Shown in pieces: positions 8,099-17,254 of a DNA stretch of 64,000 nucleotides. The stretch is from assembly GCA_964545715.1 (NCBI GenBank), contig CAZJHX010000045.1, positions 1 to 64,000 on the forward strand, read 5' to 3'. Both the position numbers and the translations under genes were made by a program. Under the pieces are notes generated by a model that saw only the letters and a list, made by a program, of their open reading frames with translations, was not told where the DNA came from and did not search any database. Positions within the stretch are counted from its first letter, which is position 1. Each line of letters starts with the position of its first letter. This DNA is from CAZJHX01 sp964545715 (lineage in GTDB: Bacteria; Myxococcota_A; UBA9042; GCA-2863065).

Positions 8099-9907
8099 TC
8101 ACCCCTTGACGGCCTTTTTGCCGGCAGCTTTTCCCTTCTTGGCGACGGCGCCGAAGATCTTCTTGAACAGCGCTTTGAACATCTTGAACAGCAGCCACAA
8201 AACCAGCAGCACCAACAAGATGATCACCACGATGATCACCCAGTACAGCACTGTACCGACCTTGTTCTTCAGCCACTTGTTCTTCTCTTTGAACCAGTAC
8301 GAGAAGCCCTCGCCAATAAACGGCGTCTCAAAGTCGTACTCAGGCGAGCGAATCGTGGCGTTCTGATACTTGATCTCCCCGTCTCTCTTCATGACGGGCA
8401 CCGAGATCTTGGCTTTTAGCGAGATGCGATAGTTCTGAGCCGGCTTGAGCACCCCACCGATGGTCAATACGCGCTCGTTCATCAGCTCGTTGATCGTCGC
8501 CGCCGCCACGTCCGGGATATCGCGCGGGTTGATCACCTCGCGATACGTCCCGCCGGTCTTCAGCGACAACAGCTCCAGCCGCTGGCGCTCGAACTTGTAG
8601 CTGACGGCGCTCTTGTCGCCGCGGGTCATGGCGTAGGCGATGGAAAAGACCCGGATGTCGGCGGCCCGCAGCAAGGCGATCCAGTGCACGGCCCGCTCGC
8701 GCCACCGGGTCTGTACGTCGGTTCCGCGCTCGTCCAGCTTGCGCTGCACGCAGTCCTGAATCATCTGCCGGCCCTTGCGGCCACGCGTCTCCCCGGCGGC
8801 CCCGGCGCAGTGCTGCGGGCTGCTGGTGAAGAGGTTGCGGCACACCAGGTCCTCGTCGACGAACCCGTCACGCCCGTCCCCGATGACGACGATGGCCTTT
8901 CGACTGCCGGGCCGGCCATATTGCACGATCATGCGCAGCGCCTCCTCAAAGGCCCCGGTGTCCATCGTCTTTTCTTCAAGGTCGTCCAGCTCGTACTGCT
9001 GGATAGCGGTCGATGCGATGCCCTGCTCCGAGCACGGGTTGATGCCCGAGCGATCGATGCCGAACAGCCGCGCGTGCTTGCCACGAAAGCGCATGCGATC
9101 CACCGCCGTCGCCATCGCACCGCTCTGTCCTTCATGCAGCCCGCACGGCGGCGGCGCGAGAGGGTCCTCCCCGTCTTCCTGCTCTTCCTGGCTCTCCACC
9201 ATGTACTTCAGCCGCGCCACGTCACACTGACTCAGGTTCTCGTCGTACCGGCTCAGCTCGCCTTCGGCGCCTTCGTACGTGCGATACGTGTAGAGCATCG
9301 GCCCGTACCAGACCAGGTTCATGTGGGCCACGCTCAGCTTGCTCAGCAGCGACCGCACGCCTTCATGATGCCGCTCCTCGAGCTGCTCGACGTCCTTGTA
9401 CCCGCTGTGCCCGGCGGCGACGACGACCACGTCCATCGGCACCTCAGCGTCTTCCATGGCCATCATCTCGGTGATGGGCGGACGCTCCTCCGCAGGCATG
9501 TCCTCGGGTATCTCGGGCTGCACGCCGTCGACCAGCTTGACCAGGGGCTTGGGCCGCTTCTCCTCGCCGCTCGCCGTCATCACCGTCAGGGTCTTGATCT
9601 TCTCCGAGTCCTCAAACTGCTGGAGAATGCCGTTCTCACCGACCGTCAGAATCGAGAAATGCAGCTTGAGCGTCGGCGCCTCACTCGTGTCGATACGCGT
9701 GATCTTCAGCTGCGCACGAGAGGTCGTAATGCTCTCGTACCAGCGAAAATATCCGGGCGCCTCCGCCTTCTGCTGCTCGATCAGCTCCTTGAGCTCGTCC
9801 GCGTCGAACTTGGGCTTGCCCTTCCGCCCGCGCTTGCCCGGCTTGGACCCGACGCTCAGCGGGGCCGCGATGACGACCGCGGCCAACACAAGAAGCAGCC
9901 GCCGCAT
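8099..9907 (-). CDS. VWA-like membrane protein, degenerate MIDAS, C-terminal membrane anchor
   Basis: The 602-residue product has a signal peptide (about 1-20, MRRLLLVLAAVVIAAPLS) followed by a Lys/Arg/Gly stretch. A von Willebrand A-like core starts at about 155 with MDVVVVAAGHSGYKDVE, where the first MIDAS Asp is replaced by Ala, and continues to the typical strand KAIVVIGDGRDG at about 325. Several Cys (about 290-370) may form disulfides. One membrane helix lies at about 550-575 (TVLYWVIIVVIILLVLLVLW) followed by a Lys-rich tail, so the domain should face the periplasm. Start ATG shares one base with the upstream stop (TGATG). Function unknown; probably an envelope scaffold acting with the hydrolase downstream. 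Confidence 0.75.
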   Translation of the reverse strand: MRRLLLVLAAVVIAAPLSVGSKPGKRGRKGKPKFDADELKELIEQQKAEAPGYFRWYESITTSRAQLKITRIDTSEAPTLKLHFSILTVGENGILQQFEDSEKIKTLTVMTASGEEKRPKPLVKLVDGVQPEIPEDMPAEERPPITEMMAMEDAEVPMDVVVVAAGHSGYKDVEQLEERHHEGVRSLLSKLSVAHMNLVWYGPMLYTYRTYEGAEGELSRYDENLSQCDVARLKYMVESQEEQEDGEDPLAPPPCGLHEGQSGAMATAVDRMRFRGKHARLFGIDRSGINPCSEQGIASTAIQQYELDDLEEKTMDTGAFEEALRMIVQYGRPGSRKAIVVIGDGRDGFVDEDLVCRNLFTSSPQHCAGAAGETRGRKGRQMIQDCVQRKLDERGTDVQTRWRERAVHWIALLRAADIRVFSIAYAMTRGDKSAVSYKFERQRLELLSLKTGGTYREVINPRDIPDVAAATINELMNERVLTIGGVLKPAQNYRISLKAKISVPVMKRDGEIKYQNATIRSPEYDFETPFIGEGFSYWFKEKNKWLKNKVGTVLYWVIIVVIILLVLLVLWLLFKMFKALFKKIFGAVAKKGKAAGKKAVKG

Positions 9908-10326
9908 CAGGCCCCGAAGTTGAACGGCCGCACCTGGTACGTCACAGGCGCGCTCTTCAACGTCGCTGAGCCGACACGGGCAACCACGGTGTAGGCATAC
10001 TCACCGGCGACCAGCTGCGGATGCGCGTACGGCAGCTCCAGCTCCCAGGTCGCGTGATCGCCGTCCAACCGGACGGCGCGCTGCAGCATCAACGCGGGCT
10101 CGTCGAACGCAGGCCCATCGATCCACAGCTCCAGCTCAGCGGACGCGCCGTCGGGCAGCCCGCCGCGCACCAGGTGAATCGCCTTCGACGCCATGGGATG
10201 CACGGGGCGCATGCACCACTCCAGCCGGGAGGGCCCACCGTCGCTGTTGAGCACGGCGACCCCCGCCCCGGTAGCCAGCGCGGCGCCTAAGAAAGCCCGT
10301 CGAGTTGGACCGCTGGAGTCTGCCAC
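9907..10326 (-). CDS. Small Tat-signal exported protein, beta-sandwich-like
   Basis: The 139-residue product carries a twin-arginine leader (TRRAFLGAALATGAGVAVL, about 8-26). The rest is strand-rich with hydrophobic alternation (ELELWIDGP, ATWELELPYAHPQ, GEYAYTVVARVGSA), resembling an Ig-like or carbohydrate-binding beta sandwich, without catalytic motifs. It is the first gene of a three-gene unit: its stop overlaps the start of the VWA-like gene. No precise family recognised. Tat export suggests it folds before crossing the membrane. Confidence 0.7.
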   Translation of the reverse strand: MADSSGPTRRAFLGAALATGAGVAVLNSDGGPSRLEWCMRPVHPMASKAIHLVRGGLPDGASAELELWIDGPAFDEPALMLQRAVRLDGDHATWELELPYAHPQLVAGEYAYTVVARVGSATLKSAPVTYQVRPFNFGA

Positions 10327-10377
10327 GCGGGCAATATATCAGCCCTGCGCAGCCGGCGCACTGTGCGTGCGGAGCGG

Positions 10378-10812
10378 TCAGTCGTTATCGCCGAGCCAGC
10401 TGTCAAACGCGCGATCGACCGCGTTGACCACCGGCTGTACATCGACCTCTTTGGTCCAGAACTCCTCGACCCCCAGCGCCTCCGCCGTCGCGCGCGCGCC
10501 GGCCGTCGGGGTGCCGGTCATCACGACCGCGCGCAAGGAGGGCTCGTGCTGCCTGGCAGCGGCGATCAGCTCGGTGCCGTCCAGGTCCGGCATGCGCAGG
10601 TCGGTTACAAGTACCGGCACCGCGTATTCGCGCACGACGTCCAACGCGCGCTCCGCATCCGGGGCCGTCACCACGCTGTACCCCGCGCGCATGAGCGCAC
10701 GCGACACCACGTAGCGAGAGTCCTCGTCATCATCGACAACCAGCACGGGGCGGCGCAGGACGTCACAGCCCGTGTGAGCCAGCCGTCTTTGGCGCTCGTC
10801 CCACGCCGTCAT
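10378..10812 (-). CDS. Single-domain response regulator (receiver)
   Basis: CheY-like receiver: acidic pocket VLVVDDDEDS, phosphoacceptor Asp in VLVTDLRMPD, Thr in AVVMTGTP and conserved Lys in FWTKE (followed by Glu instead of the usual Pro). No output domain follows, so it acts by protein interaction. The reading frame is open to 11010, but the extra N-terminal stretch does not look coded. I chose ATG 10812 (MTAWDERQRRL) because GAAGA precedes it at a fitting distance; ATG 10872, 10878 or 10899 are alternatives. It lies downstream of the PAS-EAL and hybrid-kinase genes on the same strand and may receive phosphate from that kinase. Confidence 0.8.
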   Translation of the reverse strand: MTAWDERQRRLAHTGCDVLRRPVLVVDDDEDSRYVVSRALMRAGYSVVTAPDAERALDVVREYAVPVLVTDLRMPDLDGTELIAAARQHEPSLRAVVMTGTPTAGARATAEALGVEEFWTKEVDVQPVVNAVDRAFDSWLGDND

Positions 10813-11025
10813 CAGGTCTTCAAACTTCCGGGAGATGGAGCCGGTTCTCGTAGTGCATCTGCGGGTATTCATAGTCATGGTCGGCCTGCAATTCACCATG
10901 CATGCCAGAAGGGGCGTTCGACGCACTGCGCCCAAACCGCCCCCAATCCGAACACTGGTTCGTGGCAACAGGGGTACTGAAACGGGGGATGTTGGGGGGG
11001 CGCCTGCCACGGCGCGGTCAGTCCA

Positions 11026-13248
11026 TTACGAACGGCGAGGACTCTTCCGCTTGCCAGCCAGCGCAGTGCCGCGCTTCACGGAGCTTACCGCTTTCACGCC
11101 CAACCCGCGCCGAATCGGACGCCTGGCGGCGGCGCTCGATTTGAGCTCAGGCAGCGGCTCCTCGGGCAGCGGCGGCGTGGGATCGTGGAAGAGCAGCAGC
11201 GCGTCCTCCGCGGGCAGCGATCGCGAGAAATACCAGCCCTGAAGCAGCTCACAGTCGAGCTCTTGCAAGGCCTCGAGCTGCACTTCGGTCTCGACGCCTT
11301 CGGCCACAACGCCCATGCCCAGGGAGTGGCCGAGCTCGACCATCGTCTTCACCAGCATGCGGTTGCGCGGGTCCCCGTCACCACCGAGATGGCGCACGAA
11401 GCTCTGATCGACCTTCAAGACGTCAAACGGAAACTGGTGCAGATACGACAGCGAGGAATACCCGGTGCCAAAGTCGTCCAATGCGAGCCCGCAGCCCATC
11501 TCCTTGAGGCCGGCCAGCGTCGCTGCGACCTCGTCAGGGCTCTTCATGAAGGCGGTCTCAGTCAACTCAAAGACCAGCTGTTTGGGGTTGGCGCCCGTCG
11601 AGTCGATCGCGCGCTGGACGACGCCGATCAGCTCACCATCCTGAATCTGCTCCGGCGACAGGTTGACGTGCAGCTTCAGATCCCTGGCCTCGGGCGCCGT
11701 CTCGGTCCACTCGGCCAGCTGCATGCACGCCTCTTCGATAACCCACCGCCCGATATCCGCCATGAGGCCTGTCTGCTCGGCGATGGGGATGAAGACCCCC
11801 GGCGAGACCATGCCGCGCGTCGCGTGCGGCCATCGGATGAGCGCCTCAAAGCCGCTGACTGTCAGGTCCACCGAGTTCATCAGCGGCTCGTAGTGCAGCT
11901 TGAATTCACCGCGGGAGATCGCGGTGCGCAGGTCGTTTTCGATGCCGATGCGCGTCATCACGTGCTTGGACATCGCGGAGTTGTAGACCACGTGCTTGGC
12001 GCCGCCGTGCGACTTCGCGATCTGCAGCGCGGTCATCGCAGCCTGCAGAATCTCGTCGCCGTTGGCCAGCCCCTTGTCCGCAATCACCAACCCGACGGCC
12101 GCCGACAGGTAGATCTGCCCGTTGGGGGTGCGGAACGGGTGGGTCAGGCCCTTCTTCAGCGACTCAGCCAGGCGCGAGAGAGACAGCTTACGCGGCACCT
12201 GCGCGCTAAGGATGGCAAAGCGCTCGCCGTCCAGCCGAACAAGGCTGCCCAGGTCGCCGATGTGCTTCTCCAGTCGCAGCGCGACCTCCCACAAGAAGTC
12301 GTCGCTGTCCGCGCGCGTCAGACCGGCCTGCAGCGTGTGCAGCTGCGCCATTTCGAAGACCATCAGCCCGAACGGCGGGTGCCCGGTCTTCAACTTCTCG
12401 GACAGCTCTCGCAGCTGCTCCAACAGATAGGTGCGGTTCGGCAGCTTGGTGACCGGGTCGAGCGTCTTTCGGTCGGTGATGTCGCGCGTGTAGATCACAA
12501 ACCCGCGGATGGCCGGGTTCTCTGTGCTGTTGACCGCGTGCGATTCCACGTACATCACGCGGCCACTCGGATGCCGCATCCGATACTCGACCGTCCGCGC
12601 CGAACCGACGGTGCGAGCGGCGGACGCAAACGACTCCAGCACGCGCTCACGGTCCTCGGCGTGGAAGCTGTTCACAAAGACGGACCACGTCAGGTCCTTG
12701 GGCGAGAAACCCAGGATGGTCTTCGCAGAACCGGAGGCGAACAAGCAGGCCCACTCCTTGTCGAAAACCGTGATGACGTCCCGCGAATATCGCGTCAGGG
12801 ACTGGAACCACTGCACCTTGCGCTTGGCTTTGGCCTCTTTGCGCTTACGGGAGGTGACGTCTCTAGCGACCAGCATGGCGCGCGGCGGACCAAAGCGCGC
12901 GCTGAACAGGACCGTCGCCTCCAGGTGCACCCAGTGGCCGTCGCTGCCCTTTGTTCTGAACTCGATGGTGAGGCGCCGGTCGCGATGCTCGAAGACCGTC
13001 CCGATCGCGGCCTCCAGCGCCGCCCGGTCGTCCTTGTGGACCGTCTTGTAGACCTTGCCGCCGATGGCGGTGTCGGGGTCGATGCCCAGGATGTCGGCCA
13101 TCCCGCTGCCCAGGTGCCAAATGCGCCCCGACGAGTCGAGCTGGTAGACCAGTCCGGCCTCGTCCTTGCTGACCTCCTCGACGTAAAGGGACTGCAGCGT
13201 CTGCGTATTGGATTGAAGAAATCGTTTTTTGGAGGCCCCAGAGCTCAA
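11026..13248 (-). CDS. PAS-PAS-GGDEF(degenerate)-EAL c-di-GMP phosphodiesterase
   Basis: The 740-residue cytoplasmic protein has two PAS domains (about 30-135 and 150-260, each ending in VTSRK or ITDRK motifs). A GGDEF-like domain (about 262-425) has the signature replaced by LDGERF, so it should not make c-di-GMP. An EAL domain (about 440-690) keeps EAL (about 468), LHVNLSP, FELTE, DDFGTGYSSL, KVDQSFV, EGVET and QGWYFSR, so it is expected to hydrolyse c-di-GMP. It lies 62 bases downstream of the hybrid kinase gene. No transmembrane segment is seen, so PAS domains probably sense a cytoplasmic signal. The C-terminal 45 residues are Pro/Arg/Lys-rich. Confidence 0.93.
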   Translation of the reverse strand: MSSGASKKRFLQSNTQTLQSLYVEEVSKDEAGLVYQLDSSGRIWHLGSGMADILGIDPDTAIGGKVYKTVHKDDRAALEAAIGTVFEHRDRRLTIEFRTKGSDGHWVHLEATVLFSARFGPPRAMLVARDVTSRKRKEAKAKRKVQWFQSLTRYSRDVITVFDKEWACLFASGSAKTILGFSPKDLTWSVFVNSFHAEDRERVLESFASAARTVGSARTVEYRMRHPSGRVMYVESHAVNSTENPAIRGFVIYTRDITDRKTLDPVTKLPNRTYLLEQLRELSEKLKTGHPPFGLMVFEMAQLHTLQAGLTRADSDDFLWEVALRLEKHIGDLGSLVRLDGERFAILSAQVPRKLSLSRLAESLKKGLTHPFRTPNGQIYLSAAVGLVIADKGLANGDEILQAAMTALQIAKSHGGAKHVVYNSAMSKHVMTRIGIENDLRTAISRGEFKLHYEPLMNSVDLTVSGFEALIRWPHATRGMVSPGVFIPIAEQTGLMADIGRWVIEEACMQLAEWTETAPEARDLKLHVNLSPEQIQDGELIGVVQRAIDSTGANPKQLVFELTETAFMKSPDEVAATLAGLKEMGCGLALDDFGTGYSSLSYLHQFPFDVLKVDQSFVRHLGGDGDPRNRMLVKTMVELGHSLGMGVVAEGVETEVQLEALQELDCELLQGWYFSRSLPAEDALLLFHDPTPPLPEEPLPELKSSAAARRPIRRGLGVKAVSSVKRGTALAGKRKSPRRS

Positions 13249-13310
13249 GACGCCCTCACGAACAAAGTCGGATGCTGCCCAACTTGGATCGGGTGCTTTC
13301 GCCGGAAACT

Positions 13311-14855
13311 TTAGGCTTCTATAAAGGCCTCGACGGCTTCCAGTAGGTGGGCCGTCGCAAACGGTTTCCGAAGGAAGCGAGACCGGGCGTCGGCCAGCAG
13401 ATCACCGTGCGCGGCGGTCTCGTCGCGACCCGACATGAAGATGATCGGCAGGTCTGCACGCTGCTCCCTGAGGCGACTTGCGAGCTCCACGCCGTCCAGA
13501 TCGGGCATCACGCTGTCGGTAATGAGCAGATCGATCGAATGCGCGCCGTATTTCTGGATGAGGTCCAGCGCCAGCCGCCCGTGTGAGGCCTCGACGACCT
13601 GCAGACCGCGCGCCTCCAGTGCTCTCGCCGCGAGCTTGCGGACCGAGACCGTGTCCTCCACCAGCATGACCGTCGGGGGGCCAACCACTTCGGCCGCGCC
13701 GGCACGCACCCGCAGCGTGGCGGACGAGATCTCACGGTACGCGGGGATCAAGATCTGAATCGTGGTACCGCGCCCCAGAGCGCTGTCGATAGTGATCTGA
13801 CCGCCGGTGTGGCTGACGACCCCGTAGGCGGTTGCGAGGCCGAGGCCCGAGACGGCCTGGTTCGTCTTGCTGGAGAAGAATGGCTCGAAGGCGCGCTCAC
13901 GCGTGGTGTCATCCATGCCGACGCCGGTGTCGCTGACGAGCAGCTGCACATGATCGCCACCGCGCTGCCCCAGCTGCCCCTCCGGACACCTGGCGTTGGA
14001 CGAGCGAATGGTAAAGACGCCGCCGTCGGGCATCGCCTCGCGTGCGTTCTCCGCCAGACACTGGAACAGCTCGTCGAAGTGCGCGGGATCGGCCTTGATG
14101 GGCTGAATGCCCGCCCCCAGGGCCAGCTCCAGCCGCACCTTCGGGCCCAACAGCCCCTGCAGTGCCGCGCGGGAGCGCTCGAGGCGCACGTTCAAGTCGA
14201 TGATCTCCGGTCGCGCTGCGTCCGTGCGTGCAAACGTCAGCAGCTGGCTCGTAACCGCCGCGCCGCGCTCGCCGGCCTCCACGATCTCCTTCACATCGTC
14301 GCGCAGTGGGCTGCCGGGCGGCAGCTCCGTGAAGACCATCTCCCCCATGCCGAGCACGACCATCAGGATGTTGTTGAGCTCGTGTGCGATGCCGCGCGCC
14401 AGCCCGCCGATCGCCTCCAGCTTGTGAGAGTCCACGCTGGCGGCGCTCGCGCGTCGCGACTGAACACCCGCCCGGCGGCGCTCTATCGCGCGGCAAATGG
14501 TGCGCACCAGCCGGGAGGTGCTCAGCTCGTCGGGCGCAAGCGCATCGGCCGCGCCGGCGCGCAGCAGGTCGAGTGCGTGCGCGTCATTTCGGGCAACAAC
14601 GATGAGCGGCACCTCGGACCAGCCGGCCTCGGGCGCCTGTGACAAAAAGGTGAGTGCGTCCCCTCCGTCGACCAAACTGCCGATCAACACCGCGTCAAAC
14701 GCCTCGCGCTCGAGCAGCGCCATCGAGGACTCAACGTCCGGGCTAACCACCACGGTCACCCCGGCGGGGCCCCCGTCCGGCAAAGCGGCGACCAGGGTTC
14801 GATCGGCGCTTCCGGCCTCGATCAGGAGCAGGCGATAGTGAGAGGTCGCGCTCAT
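13311..14855 (-). CDS. Hybrid sensor histidine kinase with N-terminal pseudo-receiver
   Basis: Soluble 514-residue protein. Residues 5-125 have a receiver-like fold but the usual phosphoacceptor position reads FDAVLIGSLVDGG, without Asp at the end of strand 3, so this part is probably a pseudo-receiver. The HisKA-type dimerisation helix has the phosphate-accepting H158 (GIAHELNNIL). The HATPase domain shows DTGVGMD, FEPFFSSK and GLGLATAYGVV. A C-terminal receiver has VMLVEDTVSV, Asp in LLITDSVMPD, IFMSGRDE and the KPF lysine. It probably phosphorylates its own receiver and perhaps the nearby single-domain regulator. First gene of the minus-strand signalling set; divergent from the transporter at 14938. 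Confidence 0.93.
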   Translation of the reverse strand: MSATSHYRLLLIEAGSADRTLVAALPDGGPAGVTVVVSPDVESSMALLEREAFDAVLIGSLVDGGDALTFLSQAPEAGWSEVPLIVVARNDAHALDLLRAGAADALAPDELSTSRLVRTICRAIERRRAGVQSRRASAASVDSHKLEAIGGLARGIAHELNNILMVVLGMGEMVFTELPPGSPLRDDVKEIVEAGERGAAVTSQLLTFARTDAARPEIIDLNVRLERSRAALQGLLGPKVRLELALGAGIQPIKADPAHFDELFQCLAENAREAMPDGGVFTIRSSNARCPEGQLGQRGGDHVQLLVSDTGVGMDDTTRERAFEPFFSSKTNQAVSGLGLATAYGVVSHTGGQITIDSALGRGTTIQILIPAYREISSATLRVRAGAAEVVGPPTVMLVEDTVSVRKLAARALEARGLQVVEASHGRLALDLIQKYGAHSIDLLITDSVMPDLDGVELASRLREQRADLPIIFMSGRDETAAHGDLLADARSRFLRKPFATAHLLEAVEAFIEA

Positions 14856-14937
14856 TTGGTGGTGAACATCCGTGTTGTATTGGGCCGCATGCTAGCACCC
14901 GCAGTTGACCTTTGATAGAGCAGAGGAGGGGGTGCAC

Positions 14938-16407
14938 GTGGCGAAACGCGTCGGGCTCGTAATCGGGCCGCTGGGGCTGGGACTGCTCATTTTGGTGGCT
15001 GAGGCCGGGTGGCTTGGACCGACAGGGCCGACGCCGGGCGCCGCAAAGGTCGCCGGGGTCGCCTTCATCATGGCGGCGTGGTGGGTGACCGAGGCGATCC
15101 CGATACCGGCTACATCCCTGATACCACTCGTACTTTTTCCGTTGCTCGGGGTCGCGCCGATGAGCGTCGTGGCCAAGGCGTATGCCGGACCGTTCATCCT
15201 GTTATTGATGGGCGGCTTCATGGTCGCGCTGGCGCTGGAGAAGTGGGACCTGCACCGCCGTATCGCGCTGGGCGTGATCATTCGCGTCGGGACGAGGCCG
15301 CACCGCCTGATCCTGGGCTTCATGATCGCCGGTGCGATGCTCAGCATGTGGATCAGCAACACGGCCACGACGCTGATGATGCTGCCCATCGCGGCCGCCG
15401 TGATTCAGCGGATGAAGGACCGCCGAAACAACGCGGAGGACATGCGGGCCATGGGGGTCGGGCTGATGCTCGGCATCGCATACGCCTGCAATGCCGGCGG
15501 TCTCGGGACTCCGATTGGGACGCCGCCGAACCTGATCTACCAGGGCCAGTTCGCCAAAGCCTTTCCGGACATCACGCCGCTGGGCTTTCTGGACTGGATG
15601 TTCATGGCATTGCCCATCGTCGTCATCATGATCGGGGCGATCTGGTGGGTGCTCACACGTGGGGTCAACAAGGTCTCCGACGACCTGGATGTGGGCGACA
15701 AGGACTCGATCGGCGCCGAGCTCCGCGGGATGGGCCGCCTGACGACACCGGAGCGACGCGTGCTGGCCATCTTTGTGGCGACCGCCCTGCTGTGGGTCTT
15801 TCGCAAGCCGATTCTGATCGGCGACCTGTCCATCGGCGGCTGGGCGCCCATGTTGGGGCTGGGCAAGCGCGTGGATGACGGTACGGTGGCGATCGGGGCC
15901 GCGATCGTCATGTTTCTGGTGCCCGCCGGCGCCGGCAAGCGCGGAGAAGCGCTGCTGGACTGGGAGACCGCGGTCAAAATCCCGTGGGGACTGCTTCTGC
16001 TGTTCGGGGGCGGTCTGGCGCTGGCCGCGGGCTTTCAGTCAACGGGTCTGAGCCGCTGGGTCGGTCACGGGCTGGCCGCGCTGGCCAAGATGCCGACCTG
16101 GGGGCTGGTGGCGACGGTCTGCCTATGCGTGACCTTCCTTACGGAGATCACCAGCAACACGGCCACGACGACGATCCTGATGCCGGTGCTTGCCGCAGTG
16201 TGCATCGAGCACGGCATCGACCCCGGTCACCTGATGCTGCCGGCCGCCTTGAGCGCCAGCTGCGCGTTCATGCTGCCGGTCGCAACGGCGCCAAACGCCA
16301 TCGTGTTCGGCAGCGGGCTGGTCGAGATGAAGGACATGGTGCGCTGTGGCTTCGCGATCAACCTGATAGGGATCGCGGTGATCAGCGCCGTGCTGCTGAT
16401 TCTGTAG
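14938..16407 (+). CDS. DASS/SLC13-family anion:Na+ symporter
   Basis: Polytopic membrane carrier for divalent anions such as dicarboxylates or sulfate. The 489 residues contain about 11-12 hydrophobic helices and the duplicated family motif: SNTATTLMMLPI at about 139 and SNTATTTILMPV at about 404, which form the sodium/substrate sites; AAWWVTEAIPIPATSLIPL is the typical first-half signature. The GTG at 14938 is chosen because AGAGGAGGG lies about eight bases upstream; a TTG at 14905 would extend the frame by 11 poorly conserved residues. The substrate cannot be told from the sequence. Confidence 0.92.
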   Translation: MAKRVGLVIGPLGLGLLILVAEAGWLGPTGPTPGAAKVAGVAFIMAAWWVTEAIPIPATSLIPLVLFPLLGVAPMSVVAKAYAGPFILLLMGGFMVALALEKWDLHRRIALGVIIRVGTRPHRLILGFMIAGAMLSMWISNTATTLMMLPIAAAVIQRMKDRRNNAEDMRAMGVGLMLGIAYACNAGGLGTPIGTPPNLIYQGQFAKAFPDITPLGFLDWMFMALPIVVIMIGAIWWVLTRGVNKVSDDLDVGDKDSIGAELRGMGRLTTPERRVLAIFVATALLWVFRKPILIGDLSIGGWAPMLGLGKRVDDGTVAIGAAIVMFLVPAGAGKRGEALLDWETAVKIPWGLLLLFGGGLALAAGFQSTGLSRWVGHGLAALAKMPTWGLVATVCLCVTFLTEITSNTATTTILMPVLAAVCIEHGIDPGHLMLPAALSASCAFMLPVATAPNAIVFGSGLVEMKDMVRCGFAINLIGIAVISAVLLIL

Positions 16408-16417
16408 CTACCCGCGC

Positions 16418-17143
16418 TTAGCGGTCGGATGCCAGGATCAGGAGCAAACGGAGGATGTGCACGAACAGGACCACAAAGTCTGTGAAGAGCGTGACGCTGG
16501 CCGCGATGTGCTCGTCCATGGGGTACTCACGCATGATCTTCTGCGTGTTGTAGAGCACCCAGCCCGAGAAGAGCAGAACCACGCCGAAGGACACGGCCAG
16601 TGAGAACCACGTGGCCTGGAAGAACCAGTTGACGATCGACAGGCCGATCAGGGCGACGGTGCCGACGACCAGCATGCCGCGCATCCACGAGAAGTCCTGC
16701 TTGGTGAAGAAGGCGTAGATGCTCAGTCCGCCGAAGACCCCCGCGGTCAGGCCGAACGCCTGATAGATGTAGGTCATGGTGCTGCCGGCGATCATGTCGC
16801 CCATCAGCATGGCCACAAGGATGATGTCGCTGATGACAAGGCCCGTGAACAGGCCGTAGGTCGCAAACGCGATCACGTTGACCACCGGGGTCTTGCGAAC
16901 GGCCTGAACGACGAAGGCCAGGCCCATCCAGCCGGCAAAAACGAGCAGGTGGCCCATAAGGCCCAGCCCCAGCATGCGGGCAGCGACGCCACTTTGGACA
17001 GAGGCATAGGCGCCGACAGCGCATAGGACCAGGGCGCCGGTCATCCAGGCATAGACCTTCTTCAGGAAGGCCATGCGGTCGGTGACGGCGCCGGTTGATA
17101 CGGATCGTGGATGTACGGTGGCGACGTTTTGCAGCTGTGCCAT
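16418..17143 (-). CDS. BAX inhibitor-1 / YccA family membrane protein
   Basis: Seven-helix inner-membrane protein of 241 residues. The family pattern is clear: FLKKVYAWMTGALVLCAVGA in helix 1, AFATYGLFTGLVISDI in the middle, YIYQAFGLTAGVFGGLSIYA, and a C-terminal helix near DFVVLFVHILRLLLIL. Bacterial members include pH-gated calcium leak channels and the FtsH-interacting YccA; the role here is undetermined. ATG 17143 (MAQLQNVATVHP) is chosen over the upstream frame extension because GGAGGAG precedes it. Convergent with the transporter gene (10-base gap) and divergent from murI. Confidence 0.92.
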   Translation of the reverse strand: MAQLQNVATVHPRSVSTGAVTDRMAFLKKVYAWMTGALVLCAVGAYASVQSGVAARMLGLGLMGHLLVFAGWMGLAFVVQAVRKTPVVNVIAFATYGLFTGLVISDIILVAMLMGDMIAGSTMTYIYQAFGLTAGVFGGLSIYAFFTKQDFSWMRGMLVVGTVALIGLSIVNWFFQATWFSLAVSFGVVLLFSGWVLYNTQKIMREYPMDEHIAASVTLFTDFVVLFVHILRLLLILASDR

Positions 17144-17254
17144 GGTCGAGATCTCCTCCAAGTCGTTAGCAGAGCAACGAGCAGATGGGATGATAGACGT
17201 AAACCCGGGCACCCGCCACGCTATTTCCACTGGTTTCTGCTAGCGTGCTCCGCG

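Noticed and set aside
5513..8419. Long open frame on the plus strand opposite the wall hydrolase (968 codons); similar long antisense frames at 11185-13314, 39578-42298 and 46674-49406
   Set aside because: They mirror highly GC-biased genes with clear domains on the other strand; their translations are Arg/Leu/His/Gln-rich without motifs.
10826..10905. Short frame beginning MHGELQADHDYEYP upstream of the response regulator
   Set aside because: 27 codons, no ribosome site, overlaps the alternative regulator N-terminus; no support as a gene.
17144..17254. sigma70 promoter for the BAX-inhibitor gene (TATCAT on the minus strand)
   Set aside because: The -10-like hexamer has no acceptable -35 at 16-18 bases.
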